A DNA stretch of 64,000 nt from Spirodela intermedia (taxonomy: Eukaryota; Streptophyta; Magnoliopsida; Alismatales; Araceae), in NCBI GenBank assembly GCA_902729315.2, contig LR746269.1:711001-775000 (forward strand), in the 5' to 3' direction. Positions 12,831 to 24,885 of the stretch are shown here, one piece after another (position 1 is the stretch's first letter; each line of letters opens with the position of its first letter). The position numbers and the translations under genes are program-made. The notes below the pieces were generated by a model. The model was not told the origin of the DNA. It did no database searches and saw only the letters and a list, made by a program, of their open reading frames with translations.

Positions 12831-14129
12831 TCACACCTCTAATTGCCAATAAAATTAGCATTTAGTTAATCCTTTCTATATTCATAACTCCATGTAGGGT
12901 TATTAAGGAGGTATTTGACTATAAGTCAAAAATAATTTAATAATAATATATTTCTCTTTAAATTTAGCATATGGCTTATGTATTGTAAATTTTTTGGCTA
13001 GATATGCAAAAGTGGCTTGTGTAGAGAACTTTGAATGCTTGAGGTAGAAAGATTTATTTATATGCTTCAAGATTTGGGAGGACATCATTGATATAAAAAT
13101 TATTTTTCCATTTTTATGTGATTTTTAAAATTAAAAATTAACTCAAAATTATCTTCCAATGGTTATGTTGTAGTTCCAATATAATCAAGTATATTCAATG
13201 GTCTTGAAGGTATTTGTATTTTTTGTAAAATAAAAGTCTCATTTTGCCCTTGTTTACATTTTCCTCATGTTGATGTGTATTCTTATCAAGCATTTTAATT
13301 CCGTGGGTAATGTAGTTGTGATATTCTAAAATTAGCATAATTTCAATGTGTTTTTTTGTTGATTGCTGTAAAAGTCATCTAGTTAGGCAATTATTCCCAA
13401 AAAACATAAAGGCACTCCAAGTATGCAGTCAATCATGAAATCAGGTGGTATTATTATGAGGGTTACATTAGTTTTCAATAAATATTTTTCTAATTGATAC
13501 GTATAAATTTAGTAATGTAAAATTACTATTTTACCATTCTACCCATTATGTTGTCTTTAAAAATGTTAAGGATCTCAAAGCTAAGAACATCATCTTTGAT
13601 GAACTATATGCATAAGTACAAGTTACAGTCAAATTAAAGTTGAGAAAGATAGCATATAATATCTGGAAATCAATGGCAGTAAAGATGGATAGATATGAAA
13701 ATTCTGAACACATAAATGGATGAAGAAGATCAAGTAAAATGTATGAAGTATTCATCTCCCCTAAAAAGTAGAACTTGATCTTGAAACTAGTAGAAAAATC
13801 CATCTTTGTTAATCATGTAATGTATATTATTCATTTTGAACCAAAATGTTTTGAAGAAAACATGTAGATCAAGTTTTTGCTAGAATTAGAGAAAGCTATG
13901 AATGATGAGGGTTTAAAGGCAAGGATCAAATGATTTTCCAAATGGAGAGGAGCTTGTATGGCTTAATAATATTTTGGATCTGGTAAATTTATTCATGATT
14001 TGAAATTTAAGATATGTCAGATTAACAATTGTGTATTCTTAAAATTTGATAATCATAATTACACTATTTAACCTTATCATGTAATAGGCACATAAAAAAG
14101 AAGAATCAAAACTTAAAAAGATGCTTCTT

Positions 14130-14400
14130 GTTGGATATGCTATGGTGGCATAAGCAACCAAGAGGGTGAATTGGACTTATCATGGTTTAGAATATTTTTT
14201 AATATTTTTGTATCTACTTACATATATGATTTAGAGTGGTTGAATCTACTTGGCCTCTCCACTCTCTAAGGATCACATCCTTAAGTTTTACTAATTCTTA
14301 GTGAAATTAAATTAAATATAAATGTTTCAACTAGCGTTCATTGGATTTTATAGTTTCATCCAACTCAAGAGTTTCCCACCAAAACATTCTTCTAGATTTA
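14130..14400 (+). repeat. Old repeat fragment, copy B
   Basis: Diverged partner of 12545-12830 in the same orientation, about 1.6 kb apart. A pair like this could be the two LTRs of a small old element whose interior is 12830-14130, or two solo fragments. No coding remnant is visible between them; the short frames at 12903-13088 and 13546-13803 look random. Confidence 0.5.
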
Positions 14401-14526
14401 TGGCTCTAGAAGGCCAAATTAGAATGATGCCTAACTAATCATCTCTAGATTCAAGCTCTAGATCGACTTGAGTACTAAACATACTCTAAAATATTAAGTG
14501 AACAATAATGTTAAAAGTTTTGATAG

Positions 14527-15165
14527 GAGATTGCTCTCCCCGAGGTTTTGGTGTGATCCCCAGCCCTAGGTTTTCTCTCGCCCTCCCAACGTCAAAGGAG
14601 AGATCTTGATGACCAGAGTTGATCGTTCATAGCTAGTGGAGAGGGAGAGAGAGGGAGAGAGAGAAGTTTTGGTGTGATCTGACAGATTTGCCTCTTGAAA
14701 AAGTCAGTCACGGAATGGGAGAGGAGTTCACCGGTTCTAACTTGAGATTCTTTTGGGTATAATTTTTTATGTTCTTTCTCATTCTTGATGATTTTTTTTC
14801 TTCAATGCGCCGTCCTACGCTGTGTAATTCATCCAGACTCACCAAGACCATACGTCTCTCATTAAACACCCGCCGCTCCCTCTCTCTCTCTCTCTCTCTG
14901 AAAAACCATCATCCATTGGACGAACAAGTCATCAGGAAAACCAGGGGAAGAATTCTCCAGACCCAAGACCATACCTGCCGCATTACCACTCGCCGCTCCC
15001 TCTCTCTCTAAAAGTCAGCAGGCGAGTTTGACCCTCCAGTGAAGAAAGAACAAAGAACCCGCTCAGTGGAATCCCCCTCGCCAGAGCCCACCGAAATTAG
15101 AACGCTTGCCAGACTTAGTACCGAGAAATGACCTCTCCAAGCCCAAAGAAGAGAAGTAGTATCCT
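14527..15165 (+). pseudogene. Duplicated 3' end of the IQM gene
   Basis: This segment aligns with 22374-23015, covering the last codons, stop and 3' flank of the IQM gene. Shared landmarks in order are CTCTCCCCGAGGTT, CCCCAGCCCTAGG, GTCAAAGGAGAGATCTTGATG (stop codon region), a GA tract, GGTGTGATCTGACAGA, CTACGCTGTGTAA, a CT tract, CTCCAGACCCA, and GGAGAAATGACC. The first dozen or so bases before CCCCAGCC differ by a deletion. It has no upstream exons, so it cannot encode the protein. It lies about 7.8 kb from the intact gene in the same orientation. Confidence 0.85.
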
Positions 15166-16850
15166 AATTGGATATCTTCTGCTTTAAGCTTCTAGAGGCA
15201 TGAAATACTCTAGTTGAATATTGTGGAAGTTTAGAGGAGACTATAAAGGCTTGAGCAACTACTGGATTCGTCTTCTTTTTGGTGTTCAAAAATAAAAAAA
15301 TTTGCGTGCACTCTTTAGAGGATGAAGACGACTGCTGTGGCTCTCTCTCTTCTGATTTTCTTCCCCTCCCTCTCTCTCAACTCTAATGTGGTCATCAATG
15401 CCCCATTTATATGTAGCATATTAGGCTTTCCAATCATCACTTCCAATGGCTGGAAAATAGTTTGTTTAGGGTGATCTTAGTGCCTGAAATTTCAACTCAA
15501 TAAACATTTATTTAATTTAAAAAACATAAAAAATAAAACTTGGAATTCTTATGTGCACATCATTTTATTGTCTTTCTCTTTCAATTATCTTTCCGATGAG
15601 TACACCCATGCCTTTTCTATGACACAATATCACATTTAAATAGCATTATAGTCATCTGAAATGTGAGCATTGAATATTTTGTGCTTCAGTGAATTTCTCT
15701 TAGTTCAGTTATCTGATTTGATTTTTCACACTTAATGGGTAACGTGAATTTATCATACATATACCACCATAGTATCCTTCGTCATCATCAAAACATTAAA
15801 AGCTTTGAACATTAACATTTTGTACAATTTTTCCATGAAGGATTTGAGTGTGGCCAGAGAACTTTTTGACATCAATAACCAATGATAAAGTACAAAAGAA
15901 ACTATGGTTATTTCGATATGTTTATATTGAGAAAGTTATGAAAAGTTTAGATCTAGACAAATTCAAGTCAATTCAAATTTGAAATGCATTGGATTTTCAG
16001 ACAAAGAAAAATCAGAACTAAATATTGCACCTAGAGTTCGATTGGTAAGTACATTTACGAACAATCCAAGTGAACACCATTAGAAAGTGGTAAAGTAGAC
16101 GGGTCTTTGAGATGAACGTCAAGCACTATTTTTTTTTTCTAAGGTACTAACATTAATGTGTAAGGCTATGAGGCTTGGACCATGCAAATGACAAAATTAA
16201 ATATAGGCATCAGAAGACGTAGTTGCAACTCACTATAGGAGGTGAAGCACTCAAATAGACTTCTAAGATACATGAGAATGTGAATAAACTCACTATATTT
16301 TTTTTATAGTGAAGAAACTCAAACACATTGTTATCACAAAAACTACCAAAAAACTATTAGTTTTAGGGGTTGATGGAAGAGTCGGATATTCAACAAATGA
16401 AATCCATGCAATGGAGTGATACAAAGAGTTATATAAAATCCTACGAGAAATTCAATATTTCATTCAAGAACAATGTGTCCTCCACGTCCTTGAAATATAC
16501 AATCTAAATCGAGGCAACAATGTTATATGGTGCGAATAGCAGCATAATGTCAATGTCTCATGTGGTTTGTTTCTCTCTCGTACTCTTTTTTTTTCTTTTT
16601 TTTTGGTTTATTCACATTGTTATCTCATTCATAGTTTAAAATGTCGATTAAATCATATTTTCGGTACATTGTTTTGACTGAAATTAGTAAATAAGATTAC
16701 ACACTAACCATATAATGAGAGGAAATGTTGGCCTCATATTTTTCGACCAATCCATCAAGCTTGATAACATATATATATATATATATATATATAGATGTTA
16801 GGCAGATCATTGAGGTGGTCGTTGCAGTGTACAGAACTCAGTATATTTCC
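15166..16850. other. Intergenic DNA with an (AT)n tract
   Basis: No gene recognised. A perfect (AT)n run occupies about 16769-16793. Short CT tracts occur near 15342-15380. Confidence 0.5.
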
Positions 16851-17889
16851 TCTCTTTAGGGGATAGTACCAGTGAGTGGTTCATGGCGAGCACGGCAGGC
16901 GAGGGTCGGAAGGCAGGCGTCGGTCCATGCTGTGCAGGCTCTGAGGCATGGTGTGCCCAAGGAGGAGGATGGGAAGAAAAGAGGAGTGGAGGGTTCCAAC
17001 AAGTCGGATGCTGAATAGGGAGGAGAAGGTGTGGTCATACGGTTCCCTAGAGCGAGAAAGGTGGAGGATGGGAGACAAGAAAGAGAGGAGATGGTCGTTC
17101 TTCGGTTATAGAGCGAGGGATGGTGAGGAAACCAGAGAGGAAAGATCGGGTTTCTCCCGGCCAACTTTCCTGTGGTCGCTTGAGATGAGGCGGGAATGCC
17201 CATACTGGTTTGTTAGTGCTAGAAAGACGTGCTTCTCTCGACAAGCTTTGGACATTGTCCACGGCGGTATGGCCTAGCAAGGTAGGAGAGGAAGAGAGAC
17301 AGACGGTGACGCTACAGACTTGGTCGAGGCTTCAGGCCGGATGTCACTATATCTCCATAGAATTTGACGTCATGCATTATTCTCCAACATCAAAATTGAA
17401 TCCCTGGGCCTTATTCCGGTTTTTTATCTAGACTTAGATACCCAATTCTGAAATAATTGGGTTGACTTTCAAACGTTCTTGATCGTTTCTACCATTAGCT
17501 CAATGGGTATGATGAGAGAGGGAATCTCCCCTCGGAGTGTGGTTGCCGTCTCTAGCCTATCATTTCTTCTTCATAAGAACAGATACTATCGTCCTGTGCC
17601 CGCAAAACCTGGCCTTGATTCGTTCTAGAAGCTATTTCATTCACGTCAGCTCAGCTCTAAAGTGATCCTCTACCTCTGATCCTTCAAAGATTTGATGCAA
17701 ACCAGGAACCCAATTCCCTGCAACGCATCCAACAGATAAAAGATTTCATTTATTAAAGAACCACCCATGCAGAGCACGGGTCCAGCCATCGACCTTTAGA
17801 AATCATGCGCGACCGAACGTAAAACAAAAGGAAGACGAAGAAGATGAAGAGAATAGCGGCGGGTCAACGAGCTTCTCCTTTTCTCCGCC
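16851..17889. other. GC-richer island of unknown nature
   Basis: Base composition rises sharply relative to both sides between about 16855 and 17340. Overlapping frames exist on both strands (for example 16856-17203 minus and 16948-17277 plus), but none resembles a known protein and they contradict each other. It could be a captured gene fragment or a decayed exon. The rest to 17889 shows nothing. Confidence 0.35.
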
Positions 17890-18129
17890 TCAGTGGCGGC
17901 GATGCTCTGCCGGCGCCGGCCTCCGGTGGTGTGGCTGCCGGCCTTTGAGCCCCAGAGAGCGGCAGGCCTGATCACACTGGCCGGCGCAGCCTTCCCATGA
18001 AGCGTGCTTCACCGGCAGGCAATGCCCCATGCAGTCGTCGAAGCAAGGAATGGCCTCTCCGATCTTCACGCCGGCCATGGCCACCAGCATGGCGAAGAAG
18101 ACGACCACCATCGCCCTCCCCGCCGCCAT
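17890..18129 (-). CDS. Small secreted cysteine-rich peptide (thionin-like pattern)
   Basis: A single 79-residue frame. Residues 1-26 form a signal peptide (hydrophobic run VVVFFAMLVAMAGV, small residues at the cut site near EA/I). The mature part has six cysteines at positions 29, 33, 37, 48, 52 and 56, spaced C-x3-C-x3-C-x10-C-x3-C-x3-C, followed by a basic His/Arg/Pro-rich tail. Paired Cx3C segments are seen in plant thionin-like and helical-hairpin peptides, many of which act in defence or signalling outside the cell (family knowledge). The exact family is not assigned here. A TATA-like motif 40 bp upstream on the same strand and the intact short frame support a real gene. The tail could alternatively be out-of-frame read-through, so the C-terminus is less certain. 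Confidence 0.65.
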   Translation of the reverse strand: MAAGRAMVVVFFAMLVAMAGVKIGEAIPCFDDCMGHCLPVKHASWEGCAGQCDQACRSLGLKGRQPHHRRPAPAEHRRH

Positions 18130-18167
18130 CCCTGCGAGAACCCTCGCCGGAGAACGGCGGAGGAGAT

Positions 18168-18177
18168 ATCTATAAAC
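18168..18177 (-). promoter_or_regulatory. TATA-like box of the cysteine-rich peptide gene
   Basis: The minus strand reads TTTATAGATA about 40 bp before the ATG at 18129. That would give a very short leader. Confidence 0.45.
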
Positions 18178-18809
18178 CGGTTGCCCGCCATATTCCCGGA
18201 ATAGAATCTGTTGCCTTGGACGGCGGCGCTTGATTTTAGACCAAAATGCTGGTAACGTGATTGTTTTTAACCTCCATCTTTGTTAACTTCCATGGAGATT
18301 ATTACTACTCTGCCGTCGTTGACCCGTTCCGCCGCCGGACGACGGAAAGCGTACGTTTGGAAGAGCGGACACCGGTGAGCGCGTTTGGCGGGAGTTCCAG
18401 AGGAATTCTTCAAGAAAACCCGCCCTGCTCGACACGGTTTCTACCCGGGATCGACCCGAACAACAGGGGACGAACCCGAGTCATCAGTCCTCAACTCGGT
18501 TTACGCATACGGTGGGCACTTGGACAGAGAGAGAGAGAAGGAGGGAGCTCAACCACGTAAAAAACAACGTGAGACGATCAGCGCACTTGACCAGATTTAC
18601 GTAAGCTCTGACATCAATTCTTTGGCATGCATACGGAATTTAGACATCTACTGGATTCAGCGTCTGGAAGCTAAACGGTATGAGCGCTTGTCCTCCCCCA
18701 GAGACAAAATCTCCGCGTGTATTGACTGTTGACCCGTTGACCCCTCACCCCCAACATACTCGAACGCTCAGCTTGACTAATTTAGGAGAAACATCGTTTC
18801 TCACATCTC

Positions 18810-18854
<45 letters not shown>

Positions 18855-19260
18855 TTGTTCTAAAAATAGTAGCGTCCATTGGTCTGACTATTGTGAAAAA
18901 TAGTAGATTATCTCATTTCTCATGTATTATTACAATTTTAAATTAAACCAACCCACGCGATAAACAACCCTTCACTAATTCTTATATTTTAATATCTCAT
19001 GGGAAAACTGAGGTTTCAGAATTGACTATTGGGGCTCAACTCGGGCCCCACACTAACTAACCGGAAGACACGGACCGGAGACTCACACCCGACGGATAGT
19101 CAACATCTCTTCTCCCAGAACCCCGCGGGAGCTTTCCTGTCTCTCGCTCTCGCTCGTCCTTCACCGGACGGAGTCTAACTAGACAGATGCTGGGCATACT
19201 CCCGTTGTAGTTATCTCGCCCATCTCTCTCTATCCCTTTCTCTGTCTCTCAAAATACCCA
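18178..19260. other. Intergenic DNA with a (CT)n tract
   Basis: No gene recognised. A (CT)n run lies at 18813-18849. The right end probably contains the promoter of the IQM gene, but no TATA could be placed with confidence. Confidence 0.45.
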
Positions 19261-19909
19261 TCTTTGGATTTGTATGATCTCCTTTCCTTTTCAAAGTACG
19301 CAGTTTGATTTCAAGACTTTCTTTGTAGGCAGGCGGATCAGTTGTCTTGATTTCGCCTTTGAAGGGTTCTTCGCTGTCACCTTGTCCCCCACCCAAGCTT
19401 TTGAAAACATCGGTACCTCGGATCCCATGGATATAAATAGAGCATCGCTGGGGAAGGTGAAGGACCAGACCCACCACCATCTTCACCTCCAAGTCGCAGA
19501 AGAGAAGAAGGGCTTCTCGTTTTCCTCTTCCCGTCCCTCAGGGAGGTGAGACCAGTAACTCCGTCCACTTATGCATTTCTCCCCTCTGTCATGGATTTCT
19601 TCCCGGAATTGCCGACGACGATCTTCCCTATCGGTGGAGGAGCCCCCATTTTTGTCGGGTTTCTCCTTTCGTCGGATAATCTTCACGTGGTTGGGCGACT
19701 GACCTCCTGATGTTTACCAGATTGCCCAACAGAGATTTGATGATACTGATAATAGCTCGAAAAAAGCCGGGGGAGGCAGGCCCGACCCCCTTCCTTCTTC
19801 ACCTATTGACTCTCTTCTTGTTTTCATCATTCTGTTACAGGCGGATCGTCACGGCAAAATCCCATAGATTAGGAGTGTGGGAGGGGGGGAGAGAGTGGTC
19901 TTTCGGCAT

Positions 19910-21685
19910 ATGGGTCTTTCTTTCTCTTCTCTGTCATCGCCATGGATCAGATCACTGCGTAGGAAGGCGTTTGGTCTGGCTGAAAATGTCGAGGTCGTCC
20001 TCTTGAAGTCCCTGAGTTTCAACGAGAAGGATGTTAATAGGGCCTTGCGAGCTCTCAGCTTTAAGGACAGTAACGGAGAACAAATTTCTGCGCCAGATGA
20101 GCCTAGCAAGAATGCTGTTGACCGATCGCTCAGCTTCAGAAACTGGGGATCTGGGAAGCCCAATCTCCAGGTCGCAATCTCTTTCAGGGCCCTGGTCTCC
20201 GAGAACGAGGACACAGAATCTATCAGCCTGTGGAGCGCCGGCCATGAAGCGGTCGACGGAACAAAGCCGGAGATGCCGCCCCTCCCGGAGTCGTCTTCTT
20301 CCCCGAGGTCCATGGACGAGAAGGATGCTGCGGCGACCAAGTTGCAGAAGTTCTACAAAGGCTATCGGATCCGAAGAAATCTCGCCGACTGCGCCGTGGT
20401 CGTGGAGGAGCTCTGGTCGGTATCATTATCCTCTCCTCTCCTCGTGGAATTCATCCCCTGTTCCGGGCAATCTCCTGAATCTACGACCATATCTCCTTCT
20501 CACGCAGGTGGAAGGCACTGGATTTTGCTTCTCTGTCGAAAAGCTCGATTTCCTTCTTCAACGACGAGAAACCAGAGACTGCCGTCTCGCGCTGGGCTAG
20601 GGCGCGGACAAGAGCTGCCAAGGTAGAATTCTTCAAAAAAAAGAACAAAGATTGGAAAAAAAATTAAGAGAATTTCCTTGGGATTAAGTGGGTTTTATAA
20701 TCGTATATATCATGTTACTGGGGCTAATACGTTCTCATCATTCTTCAGCTTGGCAAGGGCCTGTCCAAGAACGAGAAGGCCCAGAAACTAGCACTACGGC
20801 ACTGGCTCGAAGCAGTAAGTCCTCACCTGATCCCCGGCTATCAGCGGCCATCATCTCAAAAATCTTTAGATCACATGCAGTTCCTGATGTGGGAATCCTT
20901 TTCAGATCGACCCCCGCCATCGATATGGGCACAATCTGCACCTGTATTATGAAATCTGGTTCAACAGTGAGAGCAGCGAGCCCTTCTTCTACTGGTAAAC
21001 TATATATTTCTCTGACTTTCCTCAGATTCCGGGACCCATCTCAGGGAAAAAAAAGACTTGGACGATATCTTGCTTGCTCATCATCTTCTTTCTCCATGGG
21101 TGAAATGCAGGCTAGACATCGGGAGTGGCAAAGAGGTGAGCCACGAGAAGTGCTCAAGGAGCAAGCTTCAGCGCCAGTGCATTCAATATCTCGGCCCGGT
21201 TGGTCTCCCCAGCATACATTTCCGCGGATTTGTCTAAGTTTCTGGGCATGATTTTCGTCGATTTACATGTAAACCCATGAGAATTATCAATGCCCGTCAT
21301 TGTCATGACTGGGTCGTGTGATCTGAGTTGCAGAAGGAGAGGAGATCGTATGAAGTGATCGTGGACAGTGGGAAGCTCATCTACAGGCAAAGTCAAACCC
21401 CCGTGAACTCCGTAGAAGGGTCCAAGTGGATCTTTGTCTTGAGCACATCAAGGAAATTATACATTGGGCAGGTAATCATCACTATCATCTTCACTATCAT
21501 TATGAATATTCTTTATTGCCCTACTTTTCGTAATTATTTGCCTTGGTTTATCCGTCTAATTAGGGTTTTATTGTGCTCGCAGAAGAAGAAGGGCACCTTT
21601 CAGCACTCGAGCTTCCTTGCAGGGGGGGCCACGACTTCTGCAGGGAGGTTGGTCGCCATAAACGGCGTTCTGAAGGTACCCAAAA

Positions 21686-21719
<34 letters not shown>

Positions 21720-22453
21720 TATGAACAGTTTTTATTTAAATATTTCTGCAGCTTTATTTTATATGGTTCTTAATTTTTATTTCTATTTTTCTCCAGGCCA
21801 TATGGCCGTACAGCGGCCACTACCTCCCAACCGAAGAGAACTTCAAGGAGTTCATCAGCTTCCTGACGGAGAACAACGTGGATCTAACTGATGTAAAGGT
21901 GAGATCTTCTCCTCTCATATTGTTATTCATCAGCAATTTTTTCTGGCTCATATCATATTCTACATTTATGTTGCGAAAACTATGCGATTATTCATCTGAA
22001 AATGCAGAATCTTATTAAAAAAAATTAATATTCCAGAAATGTTCAGTGGACGATGATGAGTTCCCGTGGCCCTGTACGACTGAGGAACCCCCGAAGGAGA
22101 CAGCAAGCTCAGACGACTCTCTCCTTGGTGGTGGGGGTTCCAATTCCGGGGGACCCACATTTGCTCTTGGCGGCGGCGGCGGCGCCCCCACCACCACAAT
22201 GTCCTGCCAGTGGACCACCGGCGCCGGCCCTCGCATCGGCTGTGTGAGGGACTACCCCGTTGACCTGCAGTTCATGGCGTTGGAACAGGTCAACCTCTCG
22301 CCGAGGGTGGGACCGCCGCCGGCGGGGAGCAAGGGCCCGATACCATCTCCCCGGCCGAGCCCTCAGATGAGGCTCTCCCCGAGGTTGGCCCAGATGGGCA
22401 TCCCCAGCCCTAGGGTCTCTCTCACTCTCCCCAAGTCAAAGGAGAGATCTTGA
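19910..22453 (+). CDS. IQ motif-containing calmodulin-binding protein (IQM family)
   Basis: Nine exons keep frame with GT-AG introns: 19910-20415, 20508-20622, 20749-20814, 20906-20994, 21111-21198, 21334-21471, 21583-21675, 21797-21898, 22037-22453, giving 537 residues. The start MGLSFS resembles other IQM proteins. One IQ-type segment ([15 protein letters not shown], about residues 141-156) is followed by the IQM core: [67 protein letters not shown] and [14 protein letters not shown]. The C-terminus has the conserved [18 protein letters not shown] block and a Ser/Pro-rich tail. IQM proteins bind calmodulin through the IQ segment and act in stress and growth signalling (family knowledge). 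The 5' leader probably has its own intron with an acceptor near 19841. Intron 7 carries an (AAT)n run. A partial copy of the 3' end lies at 14527-15165. Confidence 0.95.
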
Positions 22454-22743
22454 TGGCCGGAGCTTGATTGTTCATAGCTCGGCTGGAGAGAGAGAAGTTC
22501 GGGTGTGATCTGACAGAGTAGCCCCTCGAATTCCGGCTGAAACCATGTGCCTACCTTCGCCTCCTGCGAAAGTCAGACGCGGAAGGGATGAGGAGGTCGC
22601 CGGATCTAACATAGGATTCTTTTTGTGTAGATTTTTTTTTTTCTCATTCTCGATTATATATATATTTTTTTTCTTCATGGCAACCGCCTACGCTGTGTAA
22701 CTTCTCTTGTGGAAATGAATATCACTCGCCATTCTTACGGGGG

Positions 22744-22782
<39 letters not shown>

Positions 22783-23599
22783 ACGATCATCAATTGGATG
22801 AACAAGTTTTCAGGCAAATGAAGGGAAGAACTCTCCAGACCCACCAAGGGCATGTCTGTCTCATTAACCAGTCGCCGCCCCCGCCCCCTCCTCTCTCTCT
22901 AAAAGTCAGGCGGCGCATTTGACCCTCCATCCCACCGAGAAGAAGAACGCTTGCCGGATTGAGTACGGAGAAATGACCCCTCCAGGCCCACCGAAGAGAA
23001 ATTCTCCCCCCCGATTAAATATTTCCTCGGACAGAGAGACCCGCCGTTCCATCTCCTGGTCAACAAGTCAATCCCGTTGGGACCAGGCTTCGCCCATCGA
23101 CCACGTTTCTCTACTCCAATCGGTCGTTGATCTTGGGTGTCGCGAGCACATTCCCGGAGGTGCTGGCTCGATTTCAGGCATACACGTGTCATAATCTGCC
23201 GCAAGTTTTTTGTACGACTGTCAGCCGTACACATCCTCAGCCGTCTGTCAACGTAAGAGGACCGCCCGAGGTTACTTGCGGCTGGCGAGTACGGAACCCC
23301 CTGCAGCGCTGCTTGGAACGGGCTTTAAATCATCTTCCGTTACCCGGGCTTTTCTCGGACTAGGCCCATCCCAGCCCGGCCCGGAAATCCTTCTAACCCG
23401 GGGAATACTTTAACGCATAGGAAATCACATACTCTCTCTCTCTCTCTCTCTCGCTCTACAAAAAAAATGGTTTTCTGGAATAAACAGTTAAAAGGTTTGA
23501 AAAAGGTAAACCACAAAGAGTGAGGTTATTTTTATAATATTGCCAAACGAAATTTTATTAAATATATTCTAACGCTCTGGGGTTACCTTTCTGAATAAA
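22454..23599. other. IQM 3' flank and intergenic DNA
   Basis: Contains the part of the IQM 3' region that is duplicated at 14.5-15.2 kb, (CT)n runs at 22746-22778 and 23432-23452, and no further gene that I can see. Confidence 0.5.
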
Positions 23600-23629
23600 A
23601 ATATACAATATAATTAAATGGGCCATTTT

Positions 23630-23740
23630 TAACCCTGGCCCAGTTTTCTAGGCCCATATCGAAACGAGCCCATTAAAAATCTGATCGAAGAAAAGCCCAA
23701 GAGAACCCACGATGTCTGTTTTCCGTTCTATATAAGGACG
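23630..23740 (+). promoter_or_regulatory. Promoter of the uS8 (RPS15A) gene
   Basis: A TATATAA box lies at 23729-23735. Site II-type motifs GGCCCA occur at 23637-23642 and 23651-23656, with AGCCCA copies just downstream. A telo-box-like AGCCCTAAA follows the TATA. This combination is typical of plant ribosomal protein promoters (family knowledge). Confidence 0.75.
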
Positions 23741-23975
23741 TGGGTGTCTAGAGCCCTAAACTCCGCCGCCGCCTCCTTCATCCCGCAGAGCGGCCGCGAG
23801 ATCTCGTCGCCGGTGCCTTCTTGCTCCGCCGAGGTACGTTGATCACGTTTCTCTTCAAATAGCATTGTTTCCGAGGATATTAGGTTTGAAGTTATCTTTC
23901 GTTTCGTAGTGATATATTTTATCTTTCTTTCAATGCTGTGTTTCTGTTTCGGCAAGTCCATTCGTGCCGTTTCGT

Positions 23976-24101
23976 GCCAAGTTAGCAGAGCGGAGAAACC
24001 AGTTTTTGTGGTTCGCTTTACATCGAAAACGGTAAATATCAGTCTAAACAGAAATTCTCCGTGCGCCGCGAAGTTTATTTTGCGGTTGGCCCCAAACACG
24101 G
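23976..24101 (+). ncRNA. Candidate H/ACA snoRNA, divergent copy 0
   Basis: This segment keeps GCCAAG..AGCAGAGCG at the start, an AACCA/TGGTT apical stem, and the guide-like block AATTCTCCGTGC of the other copies, followed by a CCGC/GCGG hairpin and a possible ACA at 24096-24098. The hinge box is unclear. It is either a diverged paralogue that kept the same 3'-pocket guide or a decaying copy. Confidence 0.45.
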
Positions 24102-24219
24102 TGCTGCATGTGAATTTTCTCCTTTCAAAATACACGAGGGTGGAAGGGCGGCTAGCAGTCTTATTCGATAATTTGAACTATCACGGTGGAAATAACCATC
24201 GTGTAGCAATTTCTTTCAA

Positions 24220-24357
24220 GCCAGTTTGCAGAGCAAAGACGCCATTGAATGTGGCGCACTTTGCCTTGAAGGCTGGCAACAGTAATCTCTTAAGTCAATT
24301 CTCCGTGCCTCTCAAAGTTTTCATTTTGTTGAAGGCCTCGAACAAGTTGATACATAT
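24220..24357 (+). ncRNA. Candidate H/ACA snoRNA, copy 1
   Basis: 138 nt. The 5' hairpin has lower stem GCCAG/CTGGC, an 8x8 internal loop, upper stem GCAAAG/CTTTGC and apical stem CGCCA/TGGCG. The hinge has ACAGTA (24279-24284), matching ANANNA. The 3' hairpin has lower stem GTCAA/TTGAT, an internal loop TTCTCCGT versus CTCGAACAAG, and upper stem GCCT/AGGC plus TCAA/TTGA. ACA at 24352-24354 lies three bases before the end. Distances from pocket to box are 14 nt and 15 nt, in the 14-16 range expected for the family. Confidence 0.78.
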
Positions 24358-24560
24358 CGATCAGGGATTGTGCTAGTTTAGTTAACCTTCACTGGGCTGC
24401 CATTTTATGTAATATTGTTTTAAATTGATCACTGTGAATGGGTTTAATGGAAACCTTTTAAACATAAGAGATGAACTGGTCTATCCGTCTCCAATAAAAT
24501 CCCAACTGTTTCTTGGGGTGTTTTTAGTTTTTCTGATTGATTTGTCACAATTTCCTTCAA

Positions 24561-24698
24561 GCCAGTTTGCAGAGCAAAGACGCCATTGAAAGTGGCACAC
24601 TTTGCCTTGAAGGCTGGCAACAGTAATCTCTTATGTCAATTCTCCGTGCCTCTCAAAGTTCTCATTTTGTTGAAGGCCTCGAACAAGTTGATACATGT
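24561..24698 (+). ncRNA. Candidate H/ACA snoRNA, copy 2
   Basis: 138 nt with both hairpins and the same pockets as copy 1. Hinge ACAGTA and tail ACA (24693-24695). The differences from copy 1 fall in loops or outside the stems. Confidence 0.77.
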
Positions 24699-24885
24699 CG
24701 ATCTGGGCAAATACTAGTTTAGTTATCCTTCACCATGCTGCGATTTTATGCAATATTGTTTTAGATTGATTACTTTGGGTGGGTTTTGTGAAACTGGTAA
24801 ATATAAGTGTTGCAATGGCAAAATCTCATCTGTTTCTTGGGGTGTTTTTAAGTTTTTCTTATTGATTTGTAACAAATTCGTTCAA

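Noticed and set aside
16856-17431. Several overlapping frames on both strands
   Set aside because: They contradict each other, match no family and lack splice or promoter context.
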